From Strigamia acuminata (Eukaryota > Arthropoda > Chilopoda > Geophilomorpha > Linotaeniidae): a stretch of DNA of 64,000 bases. The DNA is taken from positions 39,467,211-39,531,210 of the forward strand of contig OX442314.1 in assembly GCA_949358305.1 (NCBI GenBank). Direction: 5' to 3'. How positions within the stretch are numbered: the stretch's first letter is position 1; every line of letters begins with the position of its first letter. The notes below the pieces were generated by a model. It saw nothing but the letters and a program-made list of their open reading frames with translations. It searched no databases and was not told the DNA's origin. Shown in pieces: positions 54,511 to 64,000 of the stretch. The position numbers and the translations under genes were made by a program.

Positions 54511-55611
54511 AAGTCATCCATGAATAAACATGGTGCAGCACAAGATACGCAATTCAACAAAATTAGAAAAATTAAAAATAAGCTCGAGGGATCAAATTAA
54601 TCAACTTGGCCGCGAAAATTGTCAATTTGAGTAGAAAATATTCACAGAAATTTTAACCCAAAAATATCATCTGAATTATATCGATGTATTTGCGGCTAGT
54701 TGCATCCAAAATATATCAAAAATTAAATTGATAGTTTGTGAAGTTTGTCGATACCTGAATGGTTTTTCGTGTTGCCGGGATGAAATTAACCAAATTCTAT
54801 CAAATGCCACTTCAAACAATAATTCCAACCACGCACAGAAATACAGACAGCCACTAAAGAAAAAAACAAGATAACTGTGAATAATGAGAACAAAATTAAA
54901 CTTAAAAACGTTACCACTACCGAAATACAGCGACCTTCCATTGTCAGGAGACACGTCCACACGCTTTAAAATGACTACGGGGTCGACAAGCGGAAGCAAA
55001 CAGCTTTGTTGTTCGTGAAAGAACAAATCTTGGTACATAAGCTGTGCGCTCGCAGCGCTTGCAGTGATAAACACGGTAGCTTTACAAGGCATGGTATTTT
55101 TGTTTCTTTGCGCAGAAAAAAGTTGTTTTTCTCCTGGATAGAGGTTCAAGCGAAAAGATGTACGTATACTAACCTTCAACAAGAAGCAACAAATTCGATC
55201 TACTTATGCGAAACTCGTTTCTGTTGTTTATTTCCAATGAATGAAAGAAATTAATTGGTAAGAAATAAAGTATGTTTTTAAAATGTGATCAAACTAAAAG
55301 ATCAATTGTTTACATCAATTAATAATACGATTGTCGAGGACTTAATCGATCAAAATAATTGGAATTTTGTGGATTTTTGTAAACTATTAATTGACATTTC
55401 GTGAATTTCTCTAGAATGGTTCAAACTTTTGAAAAAAATGACTTTTAAGTTAAAAATCACAAAAATAATATTTTTAGTTTTAAGTAGAAATTACTTAGCA
55501 ATAATTAATCGGTTGCTTAAAGTAAGAAATAAAGTGTGTTTGGGAATCTCTTTTTACTAATTGAGTGTGTCTTTTAAAATTTATATATATATTGTTAAAG
55601 ATTTTATTGAT
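54511..55611. other. No gene seen
   Basis: A minus-strand frame of 168 codons (54676-55182) has no family feature and unusual composition; not supported. Confidence 0.35.
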
Positions 55612-57866
55612 TTATAAAAAGCGATTCAAGTAAAAAAATGTACCAAGTGTGAAAATCAAACAAAAAAGAATATAAGCAATGTATATGTTGAAATCAGACG
55701 AATCTCTCCCCAAGTACTTGTTTTCGGTGCACCATTCGACTTGTAACTGATCGCTCGCAATAGTCTTCCTCCAGGCACGGACCAGCGCTTCTTGCGCCCG
55801 CCTCAGTTTCCTCAGCTGCCTCAATCGCGCGAATTCTCCGTTCGCCGTTTCTTTACTTTCCATCGAAAGCTGCAAACGCCCGATCAGGTTCACTTTGCCC
55901 CGTTTCTGCTCTTTCCCATTCCGAACCAAAGCGAACTCGTCGTTTATCCAAAACTGCGACTCACGATTGAAACCCGACGCCGACTTCACTTCCGTGTCAC
56001 ACAACACAACGTTCCGTTTCAAACTCGTCGTCGTCGCGACCAACGACCACATGGTTTTCTGCAGTTGAGCTTCGGGCAGCTCGGTCGCCAGCCACAGATC
56101 CACGAAGGAAATTCGCTCGTTCGGACGCTCGTTCCACGCAAACAGCACCGCCATTTGGAACGTCGTCACGTCCAGATCGAACTTACCGACTGCATTCAGG
56201 AAAGTTATCGTCGCAGTCGACAATTGATGGTCCCAAGTCAATTTCCTTCTACTGAACTTGGTAGTGTAATATTTCTCCATCTCGCACAAGTAATCCTCCA
56301 ATTCGAGCGGCAGCGTCACGGCTATCTTGTTTCCCGGTCGCGACAAAGCGGTGGAAGTGAAAATCTTGACGTTGATCGAGTCTCTGATTTTCGGATTCGA
56401 TTCTCTCAAATCGCGATTGAAATCGAGGCTCACTTGAATGTCGTTGAACATCTGTGAGGCCTTGGAGACGTACTCGGCCGGCATCCCGATCTCTTTCAAA
56501 CACCCGATCATCTCTTCTTCCTTGTCCAGATCGGCCGACGTGTCCAAGAGCAAACGCCTCGTCAAATGCGACTTGTAATAGATCATGTAAACGTCTTTGT
56601 TCGATACGAATTTGAGCAGCTGAACGGCGTCTTTCAACTTGCTGTCGACGTCCGCCGAAGTGAGTTTCTTGCTCATTGGCGACTTACGTAACAACAAGTC
56701 GCAGTAGTTGGCCAACAACTCGGGGCATTTCGACTCGGCCGAAGTTTTGTTTCTCACCCGCAATTCCAACTTAAAGATGGTCGTGTCGTTGACGATTATT
56801 CTGAACGCACTGTCCCGCGAAGATAGGAATCGCTCGTCGTTTTCGAAAGCCACCACGATCAATTCGCCGAACCGGTTGAACAGATCGATGAGTCGTTGCA
56901 CGTACTTGTCGGAATTGTCGACGACTGTTTCGGCCGCGACCAACAAGTCCGCCAAACACGTGTCCACGGTGAACTTTTCCAGTTCCTTTAGCATGGTCGC
57001 GATGCCGTCGGTCGTGCGATGCATCAAGCGAAACATCCGCTGCAGATTCTCGATGTCGTTCCGCTCGACCATCGAAACTAATTCGGATAAAATCGTGTCC
57101 TGGACGGGCACAACCAACAGATCGGCGCACACTTTCGTCAGCGGAGTTTCCGAATCCCAATCCAACTTCAAATATTTCTCCGCGCGCTTTATTTCTTCGC
57201 CGAATCTCCGATCCGCATATTTTATGTAATCCACGACTCCGGTGGCTATCGACACCTCGGCCACGTCGTGTCGATATAAGGTTTTTCGAATTTTTCTCGA
57301 TAATTAAAATACTTGTCGCCGTCAACAGTGCACACATCTATGTCGGATTCGCGCAATTTCGTTATTAATTGTGGATCGCCCAGTTTGCCGTTCCTTTCTG
57401 CGTCGATTAGATTCATCGCGCTCGTGTGCACGCTGGGCGCAAGTTTGATGAAAATATCGTTGTTCCATGAATCCAGCATTAACTTGCGCACACTGAATTC
57501 ACTGGTATCGTGGTCCCATTTCTTAATCGTCAACGGCTCAAACGGTTTTGACAGATTTGTACTATTTTCAAAGAATTTTTCCCACTCGGCGACGTACACT
57601 TTGACCAACGCTTCGTCTTCGTGATGGATTTCGATTTTTTCCAGCGTACGCTTAATAGTCGATTTAACGCTTTCCGCCGCGACGTCGTACATTGATTTTT
57701 CAAGATCGTACCGCACACAACCTTCGTCCACTATATAAAATAAATCCAACCATTCCTCGCGAGTAAAAGGTTCTCGCTGCAACACTTTAAAAACAGTCTT
57801 GCTCATCAACGGAAGCTTTACGGTTTTGAATTCAGTTTCAGATTTTTCTGATGTAGAAGTTGCCAT
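55612..57866 (-). pseudogene. Intronless Cullin-5-like gene with frameshift and altered C-terminus
   Basis: Two overlapping minus-strand frames form one product. 57866-57246 has EWLDLFYIVDEGC, EALVKVYVAEWEKFF, SVRKLMLDSWNN; the frame changes near 57255 after YIDTT, where about seven codons are missing relative to Cullin-5; then 57264-55612 has ESKCPELLANYCDLLLRKSP, MSKKLTSADVDSKL, HLTRRLLLDTSADLDKEE, TTFQMAVLFAWNERPNERIS and KRGKVNLIGRLQL, all close to animal Cullin-5. Cullins scaffold ubiquitin ligases. Here the IMKMRK segment that carries the NEDD8 acceptor Lys reads VRAWRKT, the following winged-helix segment is shortened by about 24 residues, and the end continues into a hydrophobic tail (IAYILFCLIFTLGTFFYL). 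No introns across 2.2 kb suggests a retrocopy. Confidence 0.85.
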
Positions 57867-57950
57867 TTCGATCGAGTATTAGAGCAAGTATTGCAGTACT
57901 GAAGATGCTGAAGATTCTGAAGACGAATGATTTGATGAGTGATTCCTGCT

Positions 57951-57959
57951 CTTTTTATA
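57951..57959 (-). promoter_or_regulatory. TATA box of the Cullin-5-like gene
   Basis: TATAAAAAG on the minus strand, about 85 bases before the ATG (57864-57866), a typical distance for a short 5' leader. A retrocopy with its own TATA box could be transcribed. Confidence 0.5.
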
Positions 57960-58335
57960 CGACAACTTAAAGAGAACGTTATTGAAACGATAAAAACACA
58001 GTGAACGTTTGTTCACTGTTCGATTCGTCACCCAGGCTCTGCTTCCAATCGTTGTTCTCCACTCTCAAAATATATTTGGGTGAGCTGTTTATCCATGAAA
58101 GTGGCAACAGAGAGACAATCCACTAGCAAATCCACTAGATCATTCAGTATCTGCAATCTCAAAACGCGATGAAAGAACATCATCTTGAATTAGCTTGATA
58201 TAACATTTGCAGTAATCCCAAATTTACTACACATAAAGGAATCTCCTGATGTGACTGAAATTTGCTATTTGGTCAATGAATTTGACTATGATTTGTCGTA
58301 AATTCAATGGATGTGACTAAGATTTGCTGTTTAAG
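57960..58335. other. No gene seen
   Basis: Spacer between the Cullin-5-like gene and the gypsy fragment. Confidence 0.4.
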
Positions 58336-58765
58336 TTCCTCGGATACAAGTTAGGCACCAATGGAGTCAGCGTGGATCCGAAAAAGGTGTTGGCCATAAA
58401 GGAATTCCCACCCCCGAAGAATTTGAACGCTTCTTGGGGATGGTGAATTGCTTCCATTGCTTACTAAAAGACCTGGCCACCGTTTCCGAGCCATTGCGCC
58501 CACTCCTCAAAAAAGGGATTGAGTTTGTGAGGACGGATGACCATCAAGTAGCATTCGATGAGATCAAGAGTCTGTTAACGGATGCGTAAACGAAGATGTT
58601 ATCCGACTTGAACAAACCCTTCATTGTACACACGGACGCGAGCCGTAACGGTCTGGGAGCCGCATTGATGCAGCAGCGAGAGATAGACGGCCAAGTGCTC
58701 AAAGTCCCATGTGTCTACAACATTAGTCGCAGTCTTCAACAAGCACAATTCTGGTAACTGTTTGC
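58336..58765 (+). pseudogene. Gypsy RT end and RNase H fragment
   Basis: FKFLGYKLGTNGVSVDPKKV, then FLGMVNCFHCLLKDLATVSE, FVRTDDHQVAFDEIKSLLTD stop, DLNKPFIVHTDASRNGLGAA and SRSLQQAQFW match the connection and RNase H of the intact Pol (LGYRIGVNGLAIGPEKI, HTDASRVGLGAA). Two stops and one frameshift. Confidence 0.75.
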
Positions 58766-59619
58766 TATTGTCCTCACCTTTTCCTTATGTACTGTGGTGC
58801 CTAAGTCTCGAATGGCCATGGCGTACACCTTGCTCGTATTTCTGGTTGACTGACTTAATTACTCATGATGTCTAGTTCGCTGGTCATGAGTCCGTCAACA
58901 AATCAGTGAAAGGTGTTACTAACCAGTTAATTCTGACCTTTCACGCGACGGCTAATTGGTCTTTCCCACCTTAGTCTCATTTTCCAGCGTTCGCTGCCTA
59001 TTCCTTAAAGCCAAGGGTGTCTAAGTTCGTCTGGCCCTTGTGCGATATTCTTCACCCCACGGTATAACATGCTCCACCTGTGCTGAGCGACGGGGATTAC
59101 TTTTGTTCTTGTATTTACCGCTGTTGCATACCTAGCTTGCCTTTCTGATCCGGACTTAGAGGTCAGAAGGGGTTATTTGTGACGGGAACCTCGTGTCACA
59201 AAGAACCGCCGTTTGCAATCACCGTATTGAAAATCCAGTTACTCTTAAGTGTCACCGAAGAGTGGAAATGCTGCAATCCTGTCGCATGGAATGAGAAGGA
59301 AAATCCCACCATTGTTGTTATAGGATGAACTGTGACCATCTTATTGCGTGTGTTATTAGTTAATAGAAATATATTTAGACAATGTTGTATAGCTAATCGA
59401 ATGTTTGAGGTAATTGCAAGTTAGGTAAATACCCCATATCCTGTCAGCGTAATAATAATATTTATAGTTTTTGTATAATTCCTTTAGAGAAGTGCTACCT
59501 TTGGATAACAAATCCAATTATATTATAGTTATCCTGTCAGCGTAATTTCATTGGTTAGTGTTTATACAGTATAACCTGTCGTGTGATTATGTTCAATTGA
59601 ACTAGTCCCCATGGTTTAG
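58766..59619. other. Non-coding with long hairpins
   Basis: ACTCATGA/TCATGAGT (58861-58891), GTGAAAGGT/ACCTTTCAC (58906-58944), TTTGTGAC/GTCACAAA (59176-59202). Motif tatcctgtcagcgtaat occurs near 59437 and 59529. No ORF. Confidence 0.45.
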
Positions 59620-60256
59620 TAATCTATATGGTCGTGGTATTGTGAGTGTTCGGACGGACGCCACGTGGTCTGGGGAGGACCGCGAGGCGCTGGACGCAAC
59701 ACACACGATGATTAAATCCACGAAATACACGAAAGACACAAGTTTAGGTTTTGGTTATTACTTTATTGTTGTCTAGGGGTATGATATGGTGTCTCAAGGT
59801 GTATTTCCCAAATGTAATAGCGGTTTTGCCGCTATTCCTGATTGACCACGTGTCACGGCAATCGGTAGATCGCCATGACACGCGAGATCGGTTTTACGCA
59901 GTTTGTGCCGCGTCGTCGCAACGTTCTTTAGAAACGTGCGGCGAACACGGCGTGTTGGACGCTCAGGTCCCGACCGGCGACAGCATTGCTGCGTCGGTCC
60001 TTCGGGTCTCTCTTGCGATCAGCATTGCGAAGAAGGTCAGAACGCGACCGTTCGCCATGCTGGTCCAGAATCAACTATCGGGCTACTGCGGGGCCCACCA
60101 CTTCCGGTTCCCAATTGGCCGGAGCCAACGACCGACAGCTCCACCTGGTGCGGGGGACCGCGCCAGGTCGCGCACGAGAAACACGAGGTGCGCGAGAGCT
60201 TGGAAGCGCCGTGTGTCGCAGTGAAGTGACACAGGCTGAGTGAACAGCTGGTCACA
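59620..60256 (-). repeat. 3' LTR of a minus-strand gypsy element
   Basis: On the minus strand it begins TGTGACCAGCTG directly after the polypurine tract and contains AATAAA (59762-59767). Two hairpins lie inside (59816-59836 and 59849-59881). The other end is not certain; the stated 59620 is an estimate. Confidence 0.55.
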
Positions 60257-60269
60257 TCTCCCCCCCCCT
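60257..60269 (-). other. Polypurine tract of the minus-strand gypsy element
   Basis: Minus strand AGGGGGGGGGAGA followed at once by TGTGACC. Contains a run of nine G. Confidence 0.7.
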
Positions 60270-60640
60270 AAAAAGAGGTAATTCTTAGAAGGAGAACTGA
60301 CAACACACTTCACGAAAGTGGTTTGAAAAGTTAATTGTATATTACTTCTCTTTTTACAGGAAAACACTGCGGGAAACACACACTCAAGGACCACACTTAC
60401 CCCTAGGATGAAAAAACAGAAAATTTGAAATACACTGTATAATAAATAATTTGTAAAAAACACTTTGTAAATTTTGAACATGAATAAAATGTTATTTGAA
60501 TTTAAACTTATAACTCGTGGTTATTTAATGTAAAAACTTTAAAGGTAAGTTGAAAATAAAATAAATGTGAAAAAACTTGTAGTTGTACAATAAAAACACT
60601 TGTTGTAGGTCTAAAGAGACCTGGACGAGACTCTTCGATT
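60270..60640. other. Non-coding between ORF3-like gene and polypurine tract
   Basis: AT-rich; no frame. Confidence 0.4.
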
Positions 60641-61553
60641 TCACTCTTTCGGCTCCAACGACTTTCCGGGCGTCACTGGCAATTCGTCGAGTTGATCTAT
60701 CTCTTCCTGGCGAATCGGTGACATATTCTCTGCCAGTCCTCGTTGCGTTTTCGTCTGGTGGCGGTGCGCTCTCTTTTCCCGATTCTCATCGGCGATGGAC
60801 TTCGACTTCGACTTCGGCGCAGAACTCTCTTCGGGCTCTGGCACCTGGATCGTTGTGTCCACATCTTCGATGATCATCGGCGTGACCTCAGCGTCGCCGC
60901 CAAAAAACGAGATCTGTCGGGACATCGCCGGATATTGGTGGCATCTCGACGGCTGTCGATGTTCCCAGTGCGGCGGCGAACAGTTTGCTTGCTGGTTGCA
61001 GCGGTGCGTTCACCGTAGGAAAAACGAACGAGTTTGCGGTGGTTCCAGCTTCGGTAGAAGCTGTCAACGACAAAGAAGAGAGCGGGGCAGGCAATATTTG
61101 ACTCCAAGCCCCTTTCAGTTCTTCCGGAGTTTTCTCCGTCCGCATTACTTTTGGCGAAGCAGTCTTGGCTGTCTCGCTCGTGATCGTTGCCGCCGCCTGT
61201 GTCTTCAACGTTGTATTGGCAATGGCGTTTGTGTGCCGTTGGTAATCGGCCAATTTCCGTAATTGACAACGCTTTTTGGCTTCGTCTTTTACTTCTTTCT
61301 CACTCCAAGTTGGATGTTCCGTATGGACAGCCAAACGAAGTTCCAGCAGCTCTGTGGAAATGTTAGTTTCCATAGAACTTGCCATTGGGTTTTCGAGTGT
61401 GGAAGGGGTTTTTGACCCACTTCCTTTGTTAATTGGTTTAATTGTCGAGTTTTTGCTCGACTTTTCTGCCAAAGTTTTCGTATTGATCATCGAGTTATTG
61501 CTCGGGATCGCTACTTGTGATTGGGTTTTGGATGACGAATTTTTGTTCGACAT
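60641..61553 (-). pseudogene. ORF3-like protein of the minus-strand gypsy element, frameshifted
   Basis: Minus frames 61553-60888 (221 codons) and 60925-60641 overlap; the sense passes from one to the other by +1 near 60905. Ser/Asn/Lys-rich start, a charged helix (ELRLAVHTEHPTWSEKEVKD), Ala/Thr/Pro-rich middle, then a basic-acidic tail. No homology recognised, also not to the large ORF3 at 6046, but it occupies the same place between integrase and polypurine tract. Confidence 0.4.
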
Positions 61554-61574
61554 CCTCGCCTTTTTCCTTGGTGG

Positions 61575-62190
61575 TTAGTCGAGCAGTTTTCTCGGTGGTC
61601 TTCGAATTCTGTGAGGCCGACCGGAAATTTGTTGTGACTTCAGCCAAGTGTTTGTAGTTTGATTTGCAACTACATTTGGCGAAGGTAAAACCACATTTTG
61701 GTTCAAAATATACAATGGTTGCGCCGGTATTAGCAATTTGGTTGCTGTACTGGCGTTTTTTTTTTTTTTTTTTTTTTTTTTTGGTCGTGCTGGAGTTGGC
61801 AACTTAGTTGTTACTCCAGTATTCAAAGGTTGCATTAAAATTGGCAATTTTCTTGTCAATTCAGCATCTTTTTGGTTGATTCTCAGGGACTTCTATATCT
61901 CTTTCATCTGGAATAGGCCATTTGGTATTCTCATCTGAAGGAATAAATCTCCTGAGTTTCACAATGTTGTAAAACCATTTGTATTGGTCATTTTAGTGAT
62001 TATACCTGGTTCTTTGAAAGGGTCTTTGCAAGACGTAGCTAATGGTATAGCTATTTTCCTCCAACAGTGGATTTTTAGTGATACTAAATTTCCAACTTTA
62101 AATCTAGAGTTCTCAGTGTGGTCTGAACTTTGTCAAATCACAGCTAAAAAGTTTTCCAAATTCGTGGTGCCGTAGTTGTCTTCTGTACTT
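61575..62190 (-). pseudogene. Gypsy integrase C-terminal remnant with a poly-Lys run
   Basis: Minus strand reads KYRRQLRHHEFGKL, then after a frame change RFKVGNLVSLKIHCWRKI and CKDPFKEPGIITKMT, like the F-x-x-G-D-x-V SH3-like end of gypsy integrases. A run of 27 T (61756-61782) encodes poly-Lys in one frame. Stops throughout. Confidence 0.45.
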
Positions 62191-62219
62191 TTCAGCGTCC
62201 CATTACAAAAACAACTAAC

Positions 62220-62462
62220 TTAGTTTTTAAACAAAGCATCTTGGTCGTCTATTTGTAGAAAGACTGCTTCGAGCCAGCTGCTACTTTTGCATCCGTAAGG
62301 GTGACAAAGTGCGAGCGAATCAGGCAGAGACAGCATAATTCTTTCTGCAAATTGGTTCTCAAACTCAAATGCAGATGCATTCTTCTGATTGCTGCTGTTT
62401 TCACCTCGTGGGACATTCCTTTTTCTCAAAAAGTCTGCCACCACCGGTCCAACAACTTCCAT
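62220..62462 (-). other. Short unassigned frame within the minus-strand element
   Basis: 80 codons, DFLRKRNVPRGENSSNQKNA then SLPDSLALCHPYG; no family known. Confidence 0.2.
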
Positions 62463-63221
62463 TTGTAGTGAGTGTAATTGTTCATGAGAGAGGGATTAGG
62501 GGTGTCACTTCCCCCCCTGTTCTCTCATTGGTAGTGAATTTATTTAATTTTATGTAATTAAATTCTCAGAGCTCCCACGATTTTCGAAAATTTGTTTGAA
62601 AATCAAATCTTTCCCGAAAAATCTGTGATCACCACATGTTTTTCCATTGTTTTCTGGTCGCCATTTTGTATTTTTACGAAAAAACAACAATATTGACCAA
62701 ATAAATGCCAAAATTTCTCCATTTCTGAAGAAAAGCAATATTTTTTGGAAGCAAATAGAAATTTGTTTGAAACTAGAAGTTCAGAACCAGATCAAATATT
62801 GGTCTGATTCCATGAGAACATGACTTTTGTGCCCTAAAAAAGCACGAAATCATGTCCAAAGAACTTCTAAATTTTCAAACCAGAGACTTTTATCGTTGTT
62901 TTGCAACAATAAATTTACCCGAGCTAGTGCGCAGATAAAAAACAATCCTTGTCGTATTGCAACAAAGGATAGTCAGCATCCAGTCAAAATCTGCTTGGAC
63001 TTTGTCATTTTTGGGCTATAACTCCCATCAGACTCAGTAATAATTTGAGAAAGAAAAAATCAATCTTTTCTGGGCATAGGAAAAAACGGTTTCAATGGGC
63101 TAGCCATCGATTCAATTTCACCTAGATCTTGGAGGAGTTCTGTCATGGACTCAATCATAAATGATGATGTCCAAATTCAGGCAAGAGTCCATATTCTGTG
63201 CAGTTTCTAGAACTTTGTTTA
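62463..63221. other. No ORF; decayed interior of the minus-strand element
   Basis: The RT and integrase core expected between gag and the integrase end are absent, so the element has a large internal deletion. Confidence 0.4.
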
Positions 63222-64000
63222 TCGTCCTCTAAAATGCACAAGATGTATTGCACAAACTGAAAGGCAAACAAGCAATCCAGTATGTTTCATCAAAGTTTGA
63301 AAAAACAGTCTTGCTTTTTCAACTTTTGAAGTTGCTATCGCTTCCTCGTTGAGGATCGAAGCTTCTGTTGCTAGACAAGCTTTTCTGAGAGCTGCCCACG
63401 TATTATCCGCATGTAATGCAGTACGTGCCATGTCTCTCGCTGCCGGTCGCAAAATAGTCAAAATCTTACGGAGTTGTAGGCTATCATGGACTGGAATAGC
63501 CAGCTGTGTATACAGCCTCTCCAATCTAAATACTACTTAAGTGGCAGACTCATGTGATGCCTGTTGCATCTTGTCTATTTCTGCCAGTAACAATGCGTCG
63601 CTTGGCCTGAAATGTAGAAGTAATTCGTTTTCAAATTCTTGCCAAGTATTTTTAGCAGTCGAAGAGAACCATGTTCCTGCTTCACCTTTGAAAAACTTAA
63701 ATAGATGCTCTTTGAGCACCTGGTTGATAGAAGGTTCTGCAAAAGCAAGAGCCCCTTTCAAATCCATTAAGAAGTCGTGAGCTTCCATTTTGTCACCAAG
63801 AAACAATTCCAAACAGATGGCATTCACGCGCTTACTCAATTCAAAATTGCTTAAAGTGCGTGATACCGTTATCGCGTCTTTGGGTTTAAAGTCGCCTAGT
63901 GGTTTGTCCACTCCTTGGCCGAAGGTATTACCCCAGGCCAAAAGTGTCGAATTCGTAGTAACTGCTTGCGGCGTTACGTTTTGCGTATTGCCGTTCACAT
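63222..64000 (-). pseudogene. gag: Retrotransposon gag, minus strand, one in-frame stop, cut by window edge
   Basis: 63998-63537 then, in the same frame after TAA 63537-63539, down to 63222. Gag-like features: EAHDFLMDLKGALAFAEPSI, FKGEAGTWFSSTAKNTWQEF, LLLHFRPSDALLLAEIDKM, and after the stop LERLYTQLAIPVHDSLQLRK, ILRPAARDMARTAL and NTWAALRKACLATEA. The single stop is the only break in about 260 codons. Start is outside the window (GTG at 63998 is not a real start). Confidence 0.7.

Noticed and set aside
54676-55182. 168-codon minus-strand ORF
   Set aside because: No domain, no homology I recognise, low-complexity hydrophobic stretch and AT-rich surroundings.
55792-56457. 221-codon plus-strand ORF
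   Set aside because: Antisense shadow of the Cullin-5-like gene.
59751-60243. Three overlapping plus-strand ORFs
   Set aside because: They lie in the GC-rich part of a minus-strand LTR and are not conserved features.
61738-61859. Poly-Lys protein
   Set aside because: Generated by a 27-base T run in a decayed element.

Overview
This window is nuclear DNA from a metazoan, most likely an arthropod; the sequence alone does not settle the species. The evidence is spliceosomal-type introns, AT-rich intergenic DNA, relatives of animal kinase Chk1 and Cullin-5, and a dense mix of eukaryotic transposable elements. No bacterial operons, rRNA, tRNA or CRISPR were seen. Almost everything recognisable is mobile-element derived, mostly in broken copies. 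The best intact reading frames are one Ty3/gypsy retrotransposon (1-9920), one hAT transposase ORF, two Chk1-like kinase ORFs and a nearly intact Cullin-5-like gene.

Layout. 1-9920: 3' part of a gypsy element with gag end, pol, a 1.4 kb leader, a large third ORF, polypurine tract and 3' LTR. 11.6-17.7 kb: Kolobok-like fragment, hAT element, and P-element/THAP-type transposase pieces. 17.7-24.3 kb: an unrecognised block with several unknown ORFs, each broken by one stop or frameshift, then about 2.5 kb of non-coding DNA unusually dense in short perfect hairpins. 24.3-31 kb: second P-type copy, a Polinton/Maverick-type DNA polymerase B fragment, a YqaJ nuclease fragment, SANT and RING pieces, an HUH Rep-like fragment and a MULE-like transposase. 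31-33 kb: tandem and dispersed repeats.

33.8-52.9 kb is a duplication field. Module A pairs the end of a THAP/Kolobok-like transposase gene (+) with a Chk1-like kinase (-); it occurs three times (34.1-36.05, 36.1-37.87, 45.0-47.89 kb). Module C contains a Myb/SANT-BESS protein, a PIF/Harbinger transposase end and a SWIM-YqaJ nuclease; it occurs twice (39.8-42.96 and 48.7-52.92 kb). One copy of C carries a 1,532 bp TG..CA insertion with a 4 bp target duplication; the other carries an insertion holding a DIRS-type tyrosine recombinase end and a 21 bp satellite. 55.6-57.9 kb (-) is the Cullin-5-like gene. 58.3-64.0 kb holds another gypsy fragment and a decayed minus-strand gypsy element (gag, integrase end, ORF3-like, polypurine tract, LTR).

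How the parts relate: the gypsy elements carry their own capsid, enzyme and third ORFs; the DNA transposon pieces are mostly single exons of former multi-exon transposases. The two non-TE gene families, Chk1-like and Cullin-5-like, both lack introns and both lack regulatory parts of the normal protein, so they look like retrocopies or captured genes rather than the canonical loci.
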